Positions 1 through 5,528 of a stretch of DNA of 6,608 nt are shown piece after piece. The translations under genes and the position numbers were made by a program. The stretch is from Peptococcaceae bacterium UBA2264. Its GTDB lineage: Bacteria > Bacillota > Desulfitobacteriia > Desulfitobacteriales > Desulfitobacteriaceae. Within the stretch, counting starts at the first letter, position 1; every line of letters starts with the position of its first letter. Below the pieces are notes generated by a model. The model searched no databases and was not told where the DNA came from. It saw only the letters and a list, made by a program, of their open reading frames with translations. Where the stretch lies: positions 705 to 7,312 of the forward strand of contig DDXI01000137.1 in NCBI GenBank assembly GCA_002347475.1, in the 5' to 3' direction.

Positions 1-67
1 GCCAAGTTGGTAAGGCAACGGACTCTGACTCCGTTATTCGTAGGTTCGAGTCCTACCGCCCCAGCCA
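1..67 (+). tRNA. tRNA-Gln (anticodon CUG), 5' end cut by the window
   Basis: This is a glutamine tRNA lacking roughly its first nine bases, which lie before the window. The anticodon arm pairs 18-22 with 30-34, and the loop at 23-29 carries anticodon CTG at 25-27. The T arm has the standard TTCGAGT loop. The 3' acceptor strand is 57-63, with discriminator G at 64 and an encoded CCA at 65-67. The D-arm and anticodon-arm wording closely matches Gram-positive tRNA-Gln as I know it. The identity is secure; only the truncated 5' end cannot be checked here. Confidence 0.93.
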
Positions 68-69
68 TA

Positions 70-99
70 TTGACAAAAGACGGCGACAACCGTTAGAAT
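70..99 (+). promoter_or_regulatory. Sigma-A-type promoter of the tRNA-Leu gene
   Basis: A perfect -35 box TTGACA (70-75) is followed after 18 bases by the -10 box TAGAAT (94-99). Transcription would start near 106, a few bases before the mature tRNA-Leu at 113. It begins three bases after the tRNA-Gln CCA, so tRNA-Leu can be transcribed independently, although read-through from tRNA-Gln is also possible. Confidence 0.7.
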
Positions 100-112
100 A
101 TTCCTTGAATAA

Positions 113-199
113 GCGGACGTGGCGGAATCGGCAGACGCGCTAGGTTCAGGTCCTAGTGATCGCAAGGTCATGGAGGTTCAAGTCCTCTCGTCCGCACCA
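113..199 (+). tRNA. tRNA-Leu (anticodon CAG)
   Basis: This is a complete class II leucine tRNA. Acceptor strands 113-119 and 189-195 pair fully, with discriminator A at 196 and encoded CCA at 197-199. The anticodon stem 140-144/152-156 encloses a seven-base loop with CAG at 147-149. The long variable arm (157-170) folds with a GCAA loop, as expected for tRNA-Leu. The T loop TTCAAGT lies at 177-183. The last ten bases plus flank recur at 3213, so this gene is a probable target of an old site-specific integration. Confidence 0.96.
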
Positions 200-271
200 T
201 GAATGGCAAGCCTTCCCAGATTGGGAAGGCTTTTTTCGTGTTCGTTTATGGGGTTTAAACCCAACAATGAC
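190..271 (+). repeat. Direct repeat copy 1: tRNA-Leu 3' end, terminator and tail (attL-like)
   Basis: Hand alignment with 3213-3295 gives about 71 identities over 84 columns. The first 14 bases (190-203), covering the 3' acceptor strand of tRNA-Leu and its CCA, are identical. Similarity then continues through the terminator and an AAACCCAACAA motif (257-267). This copy also contains the 12-bp palindrome GGGTTTAAACCC (251-262), which is not preserved in copy 2. Similarity does not extend upstream into the tRNA T arm. Duplication that starts inside a tRNA 3' end is the classic mark of integrase-mediated insertion. That origin is inferred, as no integrase is present. Confidence 0.75.
208..236 (+). 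terminator. Intrinsic terminator after tRNA-Leu
   Basis: A perfect 11-bp stem (208-218 with 222-232, loop GAT) runs directly into a T tract at 231-236. It ends the tRNA transcription unit. A near copy of this hairpin lies at 3231-3258. Confidence 0.93.
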
Positions 272-365
272 TCAACAGTTATTTTTTACCAATGAGAGCT
301 AGATTAGTGAATGAAAATTAATTTAGAATATGACAATTAGGTGTGGGTGATAAAGTATAGTAATC

Positions 366-394
366 TTGTTTTAAGATAATTATTAGAATATAAT
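366..394 (+). promoter_or_regulatory. Probable promoter of the hydrolase operon
   Basis: TTGTTT (366-371) lies 17 bases before a perfect TATAAT (389-394). An overlapping TAGAAT sits at 384-389. The start would be near 401, giving a leader of about 100 bases before the ATG at 505. The rest of 237-504 holds only the repeat tail and AT-rich sequence with no gene that I can see. Confidence 0.55.
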
Positions 395-504
395 GACAAA
401 GATGTTTGGATCTGTTCTTCAACGCACAATGTCTCATAGCCGAATAAAATGATTAAAGATGAGCTGATGAAATGCCATGTTGAAACGATAAAAGGAGGAT
501 ATCA

Positions 505-1209
505 ATGAAAAAACGGCTTAAAATAGCCCTGATCACGCTCATATCGCTTGTGGTTTTATTGACATCAGCATTTTTGGTCTATGTATCCGATTATTACAGA
601 GCAGATGATGTGACGATTGCAGTGATGCAAAGTGCAGAAACGATGCGTATTCAAGACAACTTGATCATACTATCCCCTGCCACGCCCAGCGATACCGCAC
701 TGATTTTTTATCCGGGTGCCAAGGTGGAGTATACAGCATATACCCCAATTTTAAATAAGCTGCGTCAAAACCACATTACCTGTGTGCTGATAAAAATGCC
801 GTTCAACTTGGCGATATTCGACCAAAACGCAGCAAACAAGGTCTTTGACGAGTTGCCTGATATTAAAAATTGGTACATAGGCGGTCATTCGATGGGGGGC
901 GCCATGGCAAGCAGTTATGCTGCAAATCATAAAGATAAGGTCAAAGGTCTTATTTTGCTGGGCGCATATATTTATGGTGATGTGTCGCCGGAAAACGCTC
1001 TTACTATTTACGGAACATTGAACTCAAACTTAGAAAAAAACATCAATTACACAAAAAACGTTGTGATCATTGATGGCGGCAACCATGCCCAATTTGGAAA
1101 TTATGGAGAACAAAAGGGTGACCCACCTGCGACGATAAGCAGAGAAGATCAACAGAATATCGCAGTAAAAGAAATTATAGATTTTATACATAAGCAATCC
1201 AAAGAATAA
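505..1209 (+). CDS. Membrane-anchored alpha/beta hydrolase
   Basis: This is a 234-residue alpha/beta hydrolase with the single-domain Abhydrolase_5 look. Residues 2-6 are basic and about 7-28 form one hydrophobic segment, so the protein is probably anchored to the outer face of the membrane by an uncleaved signal. The domain shows an oxyanion-region Y-P-G (69-71), the nucleophile elbow GHSMGG (127-132, Ser129) and the conserved C-terminal GGNHAQFG (191-198, His194). Between YG (169-170) and GGNHA the spacing is about nine residues shorter than I expect for the family. The usual acid motif (YG followed shortly by DG) is not recognisable, so activity is uncertain. The ATG is preceded by AAAGGAGG (491-498) at 6-base spacing. 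It is the first gene of a likely operon, with 104 bases to the next gene. The substrate is unknown. Confidence 0.88.
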   Translation: MKKRLKIALITLISLVVLLTSAFLVYVSDYYRADDVTIAVMQSAETMRIQDNLIILSPATPSDTALIFYPGAKVEYTAYTPILNKLRQNHITCVLIKMPFNLAIFDQNAANKVFDELPDIKNWYIGGHSMGGAMASSYAANHKDKVKGLILLGAYIYGDVSPENALTIYGTLNSNLEKNINYTKNVVIIDGGNHAQFGNYGEQKGDPPATISREDQQNIAVKEIIDFIHKQSKE

Positions 1210-1313
1210 TGTCCGGATGTCACTTGACCATAAAAAGGTTGCCATTATGCAAAGAATTGAAGATTTCTGTACAAAACTAAAATTTGAGCTGTAAAAATGG
1301 AAGCTGAGGCATT

Positions 1314-2303
1314 ATGAAGATAGAGCACAAAATGATCGACAAGCAATTGCGAATTCCCGGCAGAATTTACAAAAAATTTATAAAGTTATCGAGCAAAACG
1401 GATTTTATAAAACTTCGAATGATGTTAGACAAGATGCGTGGTAAAAAGGTTAAAGGACTGAACTGCAGCGAAGAATGGATAACCCGTAGAAAAGACGGCA
1501 CGGGTCTGCGCATCTGCATCTATAGACCTCTTGTTTCTTTAGGGGCTGCTGCCGGGATACTTTGGATGCATGGCGGAGGATATGCTATGGGTGTACCGGA
1601 ATCCAGTATTGGAATTATCAGAAAGTTTATTGCTGAGAGTGGCTGCGTTGTCGTCGCGCCAGACTATCGCCTTTCATTAGATGCACCATATCCCGCAGCT
1701 TTGGATGATTGTCATGAAGCACTTCTGTGGATGAAAGAACATGCCGGTGTGCTGGGAATCAGAGACGATCAACTGATGGTCGGGGGTGAAAGCGCCGGAG
1801 GAGGTCTGGCTGCTGCGATTGCTCTCTACGAAAGGGATCTTGGCGGTGTGAAAATCGCTTTTCAAATGCTGTTGTATCCCATGCTTGATGATAGGATGAC
1901 GAACGAATCTGCCAAGAAAAATAACGCTCCTGTCTGGGATTCAGATGCCAATCGAGTAGCATGGGGCTTATATCTGGGTGATTTTGCGGGGAACGATGTG
2001 CCCCCCTATGCAGCACCAGCCAGAGCGACAGACTTTACCAGCCTGCCCCCAGCAGTAACTTTCGTTGGTGATCTTGAACCTTTCAGAGACGAGACAATTA
2101 TATACGTGAGAGACCTAAGAGATGCAGGGGTTAAGGTAGACTTCGAAATATATTCAGGCTGTTATCACGCTTTTGACAGGATGAATCCCTATGCTGAGGT
2201 GAGTAGAAAAGCGATTGCATTTTTAATGAATTCATTTAAATATGCAGTTGGACACTATTATGCAAAACAGTGTTCACACACGCAGAAGTTTTACTTGAGT
2301 TAA
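1314..2303 (+). CDS. HSL-type alpha/beta hydrolase (carboxylesterase/lipase)
   Basis: This 329-residue protein belongs to the hormone-sensitive-lipase family (Abhydrolase_3), which hydrolyses carboxylic esters. Visible hallmarks are HGGG (86-89, oxyanion hole), GESAGG (158-163, nucleophile Ser160), DLEPFRDE (253-260) and YHAF (284-287, catalytic His285). In the acid motif the position usually written D-P-L-R-D-E is E-P-F-R-D-E, so the acid is probably Glu255, with Asp253 as the alternative. Basic N-terminal residues 1-50 form the cap region. No signal peptide is seen, so it should be cytoplasmic. The last ten or so residues look like a tail beyond the usual family end. A GAGG at 1306-1309 lies 4 bases before the ATG. 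It is followed after 13 bases by the cyclase-like gene. The natural ester substrate is unknown. Confidence 0.92.
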   Translation: MKIEHKMIDKQLRIPGRIYKKFIKLSSKTDFIKLRMMLDKMRGKKVKGLNCSEEWITRRKDGTGLRICIYRPLVSLGAAAGILWMHGGGYAMGVPESSIGIIRKFIAESGCVVVAPDYRLSLDAPYPAALDDCHEALLWMKEHAGVLGIRDDQLMVGGESAGGGLAAAIALYERDLGGVKIAFQMLLYPMLDDRMTNESAKKNNAPVWDSDANRVAWGLYLGDFAGNDVPPYAAPARATDFTSLPPAVTFVGDLEPFRDETIIYVRDLRDAGVKVDFEIYSGCYHAFDRMNPYAEVSRKAIAFLMNSFKYAVGHYYAKQCSHTQKFYLS

Positions 2304-2316
2304 AAAGGAGAACCGT

Positions 2317-3180
2317 ATGAATAATTATTTCAAAGGGTGGTATTTTAAGGCACAGAACCCCAGACAAACAGTTGCCTTAATTCCTGCGATGCATATCGAT
2401 GAGGAGGGTCAAAAGTCCGCTTCTATCCAGATAATTGCAGATCACGGCGTGTGGAATATATGCTTTCCATACGAACAGTTCTCCTGTCGAAGAAACAAGC
2501 TGCAGGTTAAAATTGGTGAGAATATTTTTTTTGATCAAGGGCTGACACTTAACATTAAAACAGATGAAATTACGGCTTGCGGCAACCTAAAATTCGGACC
2601 TCTATCACCTATAGGTTACGATATTATGGGACCGTTTCGCTATGTACCGTTTATGGAGTGTCGTCACAGCGTGTTCAGTATGACAAACACGGTGAGCGGG
2701 TTGCTTAGTATAAACGGCCATGCTTATCGATTTGATAACGATGCGGGCTATATTGAGGGTGACAGAGGCCGGTCGTTTCCCGAAGCCTATGCTTGGACGC
2801 AATGTAATTTTTTTGATGAATCTCCTTGCAGTATAATGATGTCTGTAGCCAATATACCTCTGGGTGCTATTCATTTTCTAGGAATTATTGGTGTAATTTT
2901 GTGGCATGGAAAAGAGTATCGAATTGCTACCTATCTGGGTGCAAAAGTTGCGCACATCGGCCATGGGGAAATTGCAATTTCGCAAGGAAGATTTAAGCTA
3001 ACAGCCACACTCATCAAAAAGAAGGATTATCCTCTTTATGCGCCTGTTCACGGCGGCATGAAACGATTAATACGTGAAAGTATTTCATGTACCACCCATT
3101 ATTCATTTGAAGAAGACGGCAAAACGCTATTTGATTTCAAAACTGACCGTGCCTCTTTTGAGTATGAGTTTGAAAAATAA
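2317..3180 (+). CDS. Tocopherol cyclase-like family protein
   Basis: This 287-residue protein resembles the tocopherol-cyclase-like family (Pfam Tocopherol_cycl). Plant and cyanobacterial members close the chromanol ring of vitamin E; bacterial relatives outside phototrophs have no established role. Seen here are the N-terminal F-K-G-W-Y-F-K motif (5-11), H-S-V-F (117-120), and the family's central block GYIEGDRGRSFPEAYAWTQ (144-162), with Glu147, Asp149, Trp160 and Gln162. After it come a hydrophobic strand pair (183-196) and R-x-A-T-Y (202-206). No signal peptide is visible. The start is fixed by AAGGAG (2305-2310), 6 bases before the ATG and only 13 bases after the esterase stop, so the two are co-transcribed. 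A chemistry acting on a lipid or quinone-like substrate would fit the two neighbouring hydrolases, but this is inference. The repeat-derived terminator at 3231 ends the operon. Confidence 0.85.
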   Translation: MNNYFKGWYFKAQNPRQTVALIPAMHIDEEGQKSASIQIIADHGVWNICFPYEQFSCRRNKLQVKIGENIFFDQGLTLNIKTDEITACGNLKFGPLSPIGYDIMGPFRYVPFMECRHSVFSMTNTVSGLLSINGHAYRFDNDAGYIEGDRGRSFPEAYAWTQCNFFDESPCSIMMSVANIPLGAIHFLGIIGVILWHGKEYRIATYLGAKVAHIGHGEIAISQGRFKLTATLIKKKDYPLYAPVHGGMKRLIRESISCTTHYSFEEDGKTLFDFKTDRASFEYEFEK

Positions 3181-3212
3181 TCTCTGCCCAATTCTTATCT
3201 GAAATGAAGATT

Positions 3213-3295
3213 GTCCGCACCATGAAATTCAAGCCTTCTCAGATGGGAAGGCTTTTTTCGTGCTGATTGAAGGCGTTTTAAACCCAACAATTGAC
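3213..3295 (+). repeat. Direct repeat copy 2: partial tRNA-Leu 3' end, terminator and tail (attR-like)
   Basis: This is the second copy of the 190-271 segment. It begins exactly with GTCCGCACCATGAA, shared without mismatch, and contains no more of the tRNA than the 3' acceptor strand. The terminator stem is kept although its sequence has drifted: one C-G pair became T-G and one loop base is lost. Downstream AAACCCAACAA is conserved. Sequence before 3213 does not resemble the tRNA. The simplest reading is the distal attachment site of an old insertion carrying the three genes between. Confidence 0.75.
3231..3258 (+). terminator. Intrinsic terminator ending the hydrolase/cyclase operon
   Basis: A 10-bp stem (3231-3240 with 3245-3254, one T-G wobble, loop AGAT) is followed by T residues through 3258. 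It lies 50 bases after the stop of the cyclase-like gene and is a diverged copy of the tRNA-Leu terminator, now serving a protein-coding operon. Confidence 0.88.
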
Positions 3296-3480
3296 AGCCA
3301 TCGACATAACATAAACCGTCCAGACAATGTACCGGAAGATATGAGATATTAAGAATCACCTAAATGAAACCATATAAATCCATGGAGATACAATCCGATT
3401 TGTCACGATACTGAAATCTGTGATAAAATATATTAGAATATTCAAAATACAATGGCAAAATTGAGGGTGCCTTTGAAATG

Positions 3481-3508
3481 GTTACCTAAATATAGCCAAT
3501 CTTATAAT
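3481..3508 (+). promoter_or_regulatory. Possible promoter of the glycosyltransferase gene
   Basis: A perfect TATAAT (3503-3508) has only a poor -35 (GTTACC, 3481-3486, spacing 16). An alternative -10, TAGAAT, lies at 3434-3439 without a good -35. ACCTAA (3484-3489) and TTAGGT (3515-3520) are complementary and precede a run of six T (3525-3530), so a weak terminator or attenuator is another reading. Nothing else recognisable lies between 3296 and 3548. Confidence 0.3.
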
Positions 3509-3562
3509 CGACTCTTAGGTCTGGTTTTTTGATCATCCAAATTTAAGATGGAGGTCGTACCT

Positions 3563-5101
3563 GTGAATAAAATGAAAGTTTTAGTTGGCAGCCCGGTTTA
3601 TCAAAAGCCGGAGATTTTAGAATGTTTTTTAAAGTCCTTAAAAAATCTTAATCGGCGTACCATTTCCATCGATTATTTCTTTATTGATGATAATAGTGAT
3701 GAAAGCTCCAGCAAGTTGATCGCTGAGTTTGAAAGAGATGATGCTCAGGTTACTGTCGTTTTGGGTGAAAAGCAGGGCAGATATCTGTGCGATGAAGATT
3801 TCCACCACTGGGACGACAACATAATATTTAAAGTAGCAAAGTACAAAAATGCGATCATTGATTACACAATAGAAAACAATTATGATTATTTGTTTTTTGT
3901 TGATTCTGATCTAGTTTTGCACCCTGATTTGATTGAGCACCTTAAAGATGCAAATAAAGATATTGTCTCTGAAATATTTTGGAGTCAATGGGGAAAGGAC
4001 CGACCGCTCGAACCGAATGTGTGGCTGTTTGATGAATATGATCTGGTTCCTAAAATATTATATGAAGATCTTAACGAAATAGAGAAAAATTCACGGCGGA
4101 ACAGATTTTTGGAGCAACTCAGAATCCCCGGATTGTATGAGGTGGGTGGATTAGGGGCGGTTACATTGATTCACAAAGCTGCATTGATGAAAGGTGTTAA
4201 CTTTAAGACTATAAAAAACTTGACCATCCATGGCGAAGACAGGTTTTTTTGCATACGGGCGGCTGTGCTTGGCATTGATTTGTTCGTTGACACGTATTAT
4301 CCCGCGTACCATATTTATCGTGAGAAGGACCTTGATGGTGTGCAAGATTATATTAATAGTTTTCGGGAAGAACTTGCGTTACCACGTAAATTTAAAGAGC
4401 ATGGGAATAAGCTTACGCTTTCAATGATTGTGAAAAATGAAGAAAAACGTTATTTGCTTCGGTTGTTGAAGGGCCTAAAAGGACATATTGATGAAGCGGT
4501 CATCATTGATGATGGAAGCACTGACAACACGATTCAACTCTGCCAGGACATATTGCAAGGGATCCCTCTGCACATTATAAAAAATGAGCATTCGATGTTC
4601 GCAAATGAGGTTGAACTTAGAAAAAAACAATGGAAGGAAACCATAAAAACAAATCCTGACTGGATTTTAAATCTTGATGCAGATGAAATACTTGAAGTTA
4701 GTTTTTGGGATAACGTACAAAATCTTATTAATCAAAAGGATTATGATCTATATTGTTTTAGACTCTATGATATGTGGGACGAAACACATTATCGAGAGGA
4801 TGAATATTGGAACGCGCACAGCGTTTACAGACCTTTTCTTTTGCGATATCAACCTGAGGTTAAATATTTATGGAGAGAGGCACCGCAGCATTGCGGCAGA
4901 TTCCCTTCAAATATTGTGTCGTTTCCAACGGCTTTATCTGAATTTAGAGTGAAACATATGGGGTGGGCGACGCAAGAAGACAGACACGTAAAATATAAAA
5001 GATATAAGCAATTAGACCCAGATGCTATTTATGGAATCATGGATCAATATGAGTCGATTTTAGATAAAAATCCGAATTTATATAAGTGGGAAAATGATTA
5101 G
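3563..5101 (+). CDS. Two-domain family 2 glycosyltransferase
   Basis: This 512-residue protein has two successive GT-A folds of glycosyltransferase family 2. Such enzymes transfer a sugar from a nucleotide-sugar donor. I prefer the GTG start: GGAGGT (3550-3555) sits 7 bases before it, whereas the in-frame ATG at 3548 overlaps that ribosome binding site and has none of its own. Domain 1 (about 1-240) has an N-terminal VLVGSPVY strand, IDDNSD (41-46), the metal-binding DSD (114-116) and HGED (223-226). Domain 2 (about 284-430) has SMIVKNEE (287-294), IIDDGSTD (314-321) and LDADE (371-375). A C-terminal tail (about 465-512) with the pattern GWA..ED....KY.RY..LDP is typical of this GT2 subgroup. 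No membrane segment or signal is seen, so it is cytoplasmic. It stands alone, so its acceptor (cell-surface polysaccharide, spore coat or flagellin) cannot be told. Confidence 0.9.
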   Translation: MNKMKVLVGSPVYQKPEILECFLKSLKNLNRRTISIDYFFIDDNSDESSSKLIAEFERDDAQVTVVLGEKQGRYLCDEDFHHWDDNIIFKVAKYKNAIIDYTIENNYDYLFFVDSDLVLHPDLIEHLKDANKDIVSEIFWSQWGKDRPLEPNVWLFDEYDLVPKILYEDLNEIEKNSRRNRFLEQLRIPGLYEVGGLGAVTLIHKAALMKGVNFKTIKNLTIHGEDRFFCIRAAVLGIDLFVDTYYPAYHIYREKDLDGVQDYINSFREELALPRKFKEHGNKLTLSMIVKNEEKRYLLRLLKGLKGHIDEAVIIDDGSTDNTIQLCQDILQGIPLHIIKNEHSMFANEVELRKKQWKETIKTNPDWILNLDADEILEVSFWDNVQNLINQKDYDLYCFRLYDMWDETHYREDEYWNAHSVYRPFLLRYQPEVKYLWREAPQHCGRFPSNIVSFPTALSEFRVKHMGWATQEDRHVKYKRYKQLDPDAIYGIMDQYESILDKNPNLYKWEND

Positions 5102-5122
5102 AATATAAAATAATTTAGATAT

Positions 5123-5147
5123 AAAAAAAGAGAGAAATTCATCTCTC
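5123..5147. terminator. Bidirectional terminator between glycosyltransferase and small minus-strand gene
   Basis: A 6-bp stem GAGAGA/TCTCTC (5130-5135 with 5142-5147) has a run of seven A on its left (5123-5129), which is seven U on the minus strand, and ATTTTC on its right. It is a good intrinsic terminator for minus-strand transcription from the small peptide gene and a weaker one for the glycosyltransferase, whose stop is 21 bases before 5123. Confidence 0.65.
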
Positions 5148-5178
5148 ATTTTCATAGGTCTCAATGTCTTAATGATAC

Positions 5179-5201
5179 TGTTCTCTAGGCATTAGAGAAC
5201 A
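5179..5201. other. Perfect 9-bp hairpin in the 3' region of the small minus-strand gene
   Basis: TGTTCTCTA (5179-5187) and TAGAGAACA (5193-5201) are exact inverted repeats around the loop GGCAT. Neither side has a T run, so it is not a classical terminator by itself. It could be an operator-like dyad or a 3' stabilising hairpin of the small minus-strand transcript. Confidence 0.5.
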
Positions 5202-5217
5202 TCAAATTCAAACGGTA

Positions 5218-5289
5218 TTATACCCTCTTAAGTAAATATAGAATTAAAAGTATTACGAGGATTGTTCCTAGCAAGCCCATGCCTAACAT
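5218..5289 (-). CDS. Small single-helix membrane peptide (23 aa)
   Basis: Reading the minus strand from 5289, an ATG opens 23 codons ending in TAA. The product begins MLGMGLLGT, continues with an unbroken run of Ile, Leu, Val and Tyr (residues 6-20) and ends Lys-Arg-Val, so it can form one short transmembrane helix with a basic C-terminus. An AAGAAGG ribosome binding site (5297-5303) lies 7 bases upstream. A strong promoter (5333-5361) and a minus-strand terminator (5123-5147) bracket it. This complete set of signals argues for a real gene despite its size. I recognise no family. A membrane-stress peptide, a type I toxin-like peptide or a small regulator are possibilities, none proven. Confidence 0.6.
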   Translation of the reverse strand: MLGMGLLGTILVILLILYLLKRV

Positions 5290-5332
5290 AAATATACCTT
5301 CTTTCTCAATGACAATTTATTTGTCTATATTT

Positions 5333-5361
5333 ATTCTAGCATAAAAAATGAGAATATTCAA
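5333..5361 (-). promoter_or_regulatory. Promoter of the small membrane peptide gene
   Basis: On the minus strand TTGAAT (5356-5361) is separated by 17 bases from TAGAAT (5333-5338), and the -10 is preceded by TGC, forming an extended -10. The start would fall near 5326, giving a leader of about 37 bases. Confidence 0.6.
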
Positions 5362-5376
5362 ACAAAAGAAAAGGAG

Positions 5377-5402
5377 ACCCATCGCAACATGTTGAGATGG
5401 GT
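5377..5402. other. Inverted repeat with interrupted stem
   Basis: ACCCATC (5377-5383) pairs with GATGGGT (5396-5402), with an inner CAA/TTG stem around CATG after a G/A mismatch. On the minus strand it is followed by a pyrimidine-rich CTCCTTTTCTTTTG, so it might end minus-strand transcription just ahead of the small peptide promoter. Plus-strand sequence after it is not T-rich. Bases 5403-5493 show nothing I can name. Confidence 0.4.
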
Positions 5403-5493
5403 TTGCGAATGACCCATAGAGGATGAAATGTAAAAAGATTGTGTAAGGGCCGGTTAAAAACATAAATAAACATCGCATTCGTTCGTAAAGCAA

Positions 5494-5522
5494 TTGACAG
5501 AAAATTCAGTATATGGTATTAT
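5494..5522 (+). promoter_or_regulatory. Strong promoter of the structured RNA / lipoprotein leader
   Basis: A perfect TTGACA (5494-5499) and TATTAT (5517-5522) are spaced by 17 bases, with TGG just before the -10 (extended -10). Transcription should begin near 5529. No comparable promoter lies between here and the lipoprotein start codon at 5901, so this one may serve both the RNA and that gene. Confidence 0.75.
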
Positions 5523-5528
5523 GATTTC

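Noticed and set aside
1217..1294. 25-codon plus-strand frame between the two hydrolase genes
   Set aside because: It has no Shine-Dalgarno sequence and no recognisable pattern. It is short enough to be chance in an operon spacer.
1677..2016. Minus-strand frames inside the esterase gene
   Set aside because: They are shadows of a clear HSL-family gene, whose motifs are all on the plus strand.
4151..4952. Frames at 4151-4345 (minus), 4230-4427 and 4674-4952 (plus) inside the glycosyltransferase gene
   Set aside because: They overlap the conserved GT2 reading frame and have no start signals.
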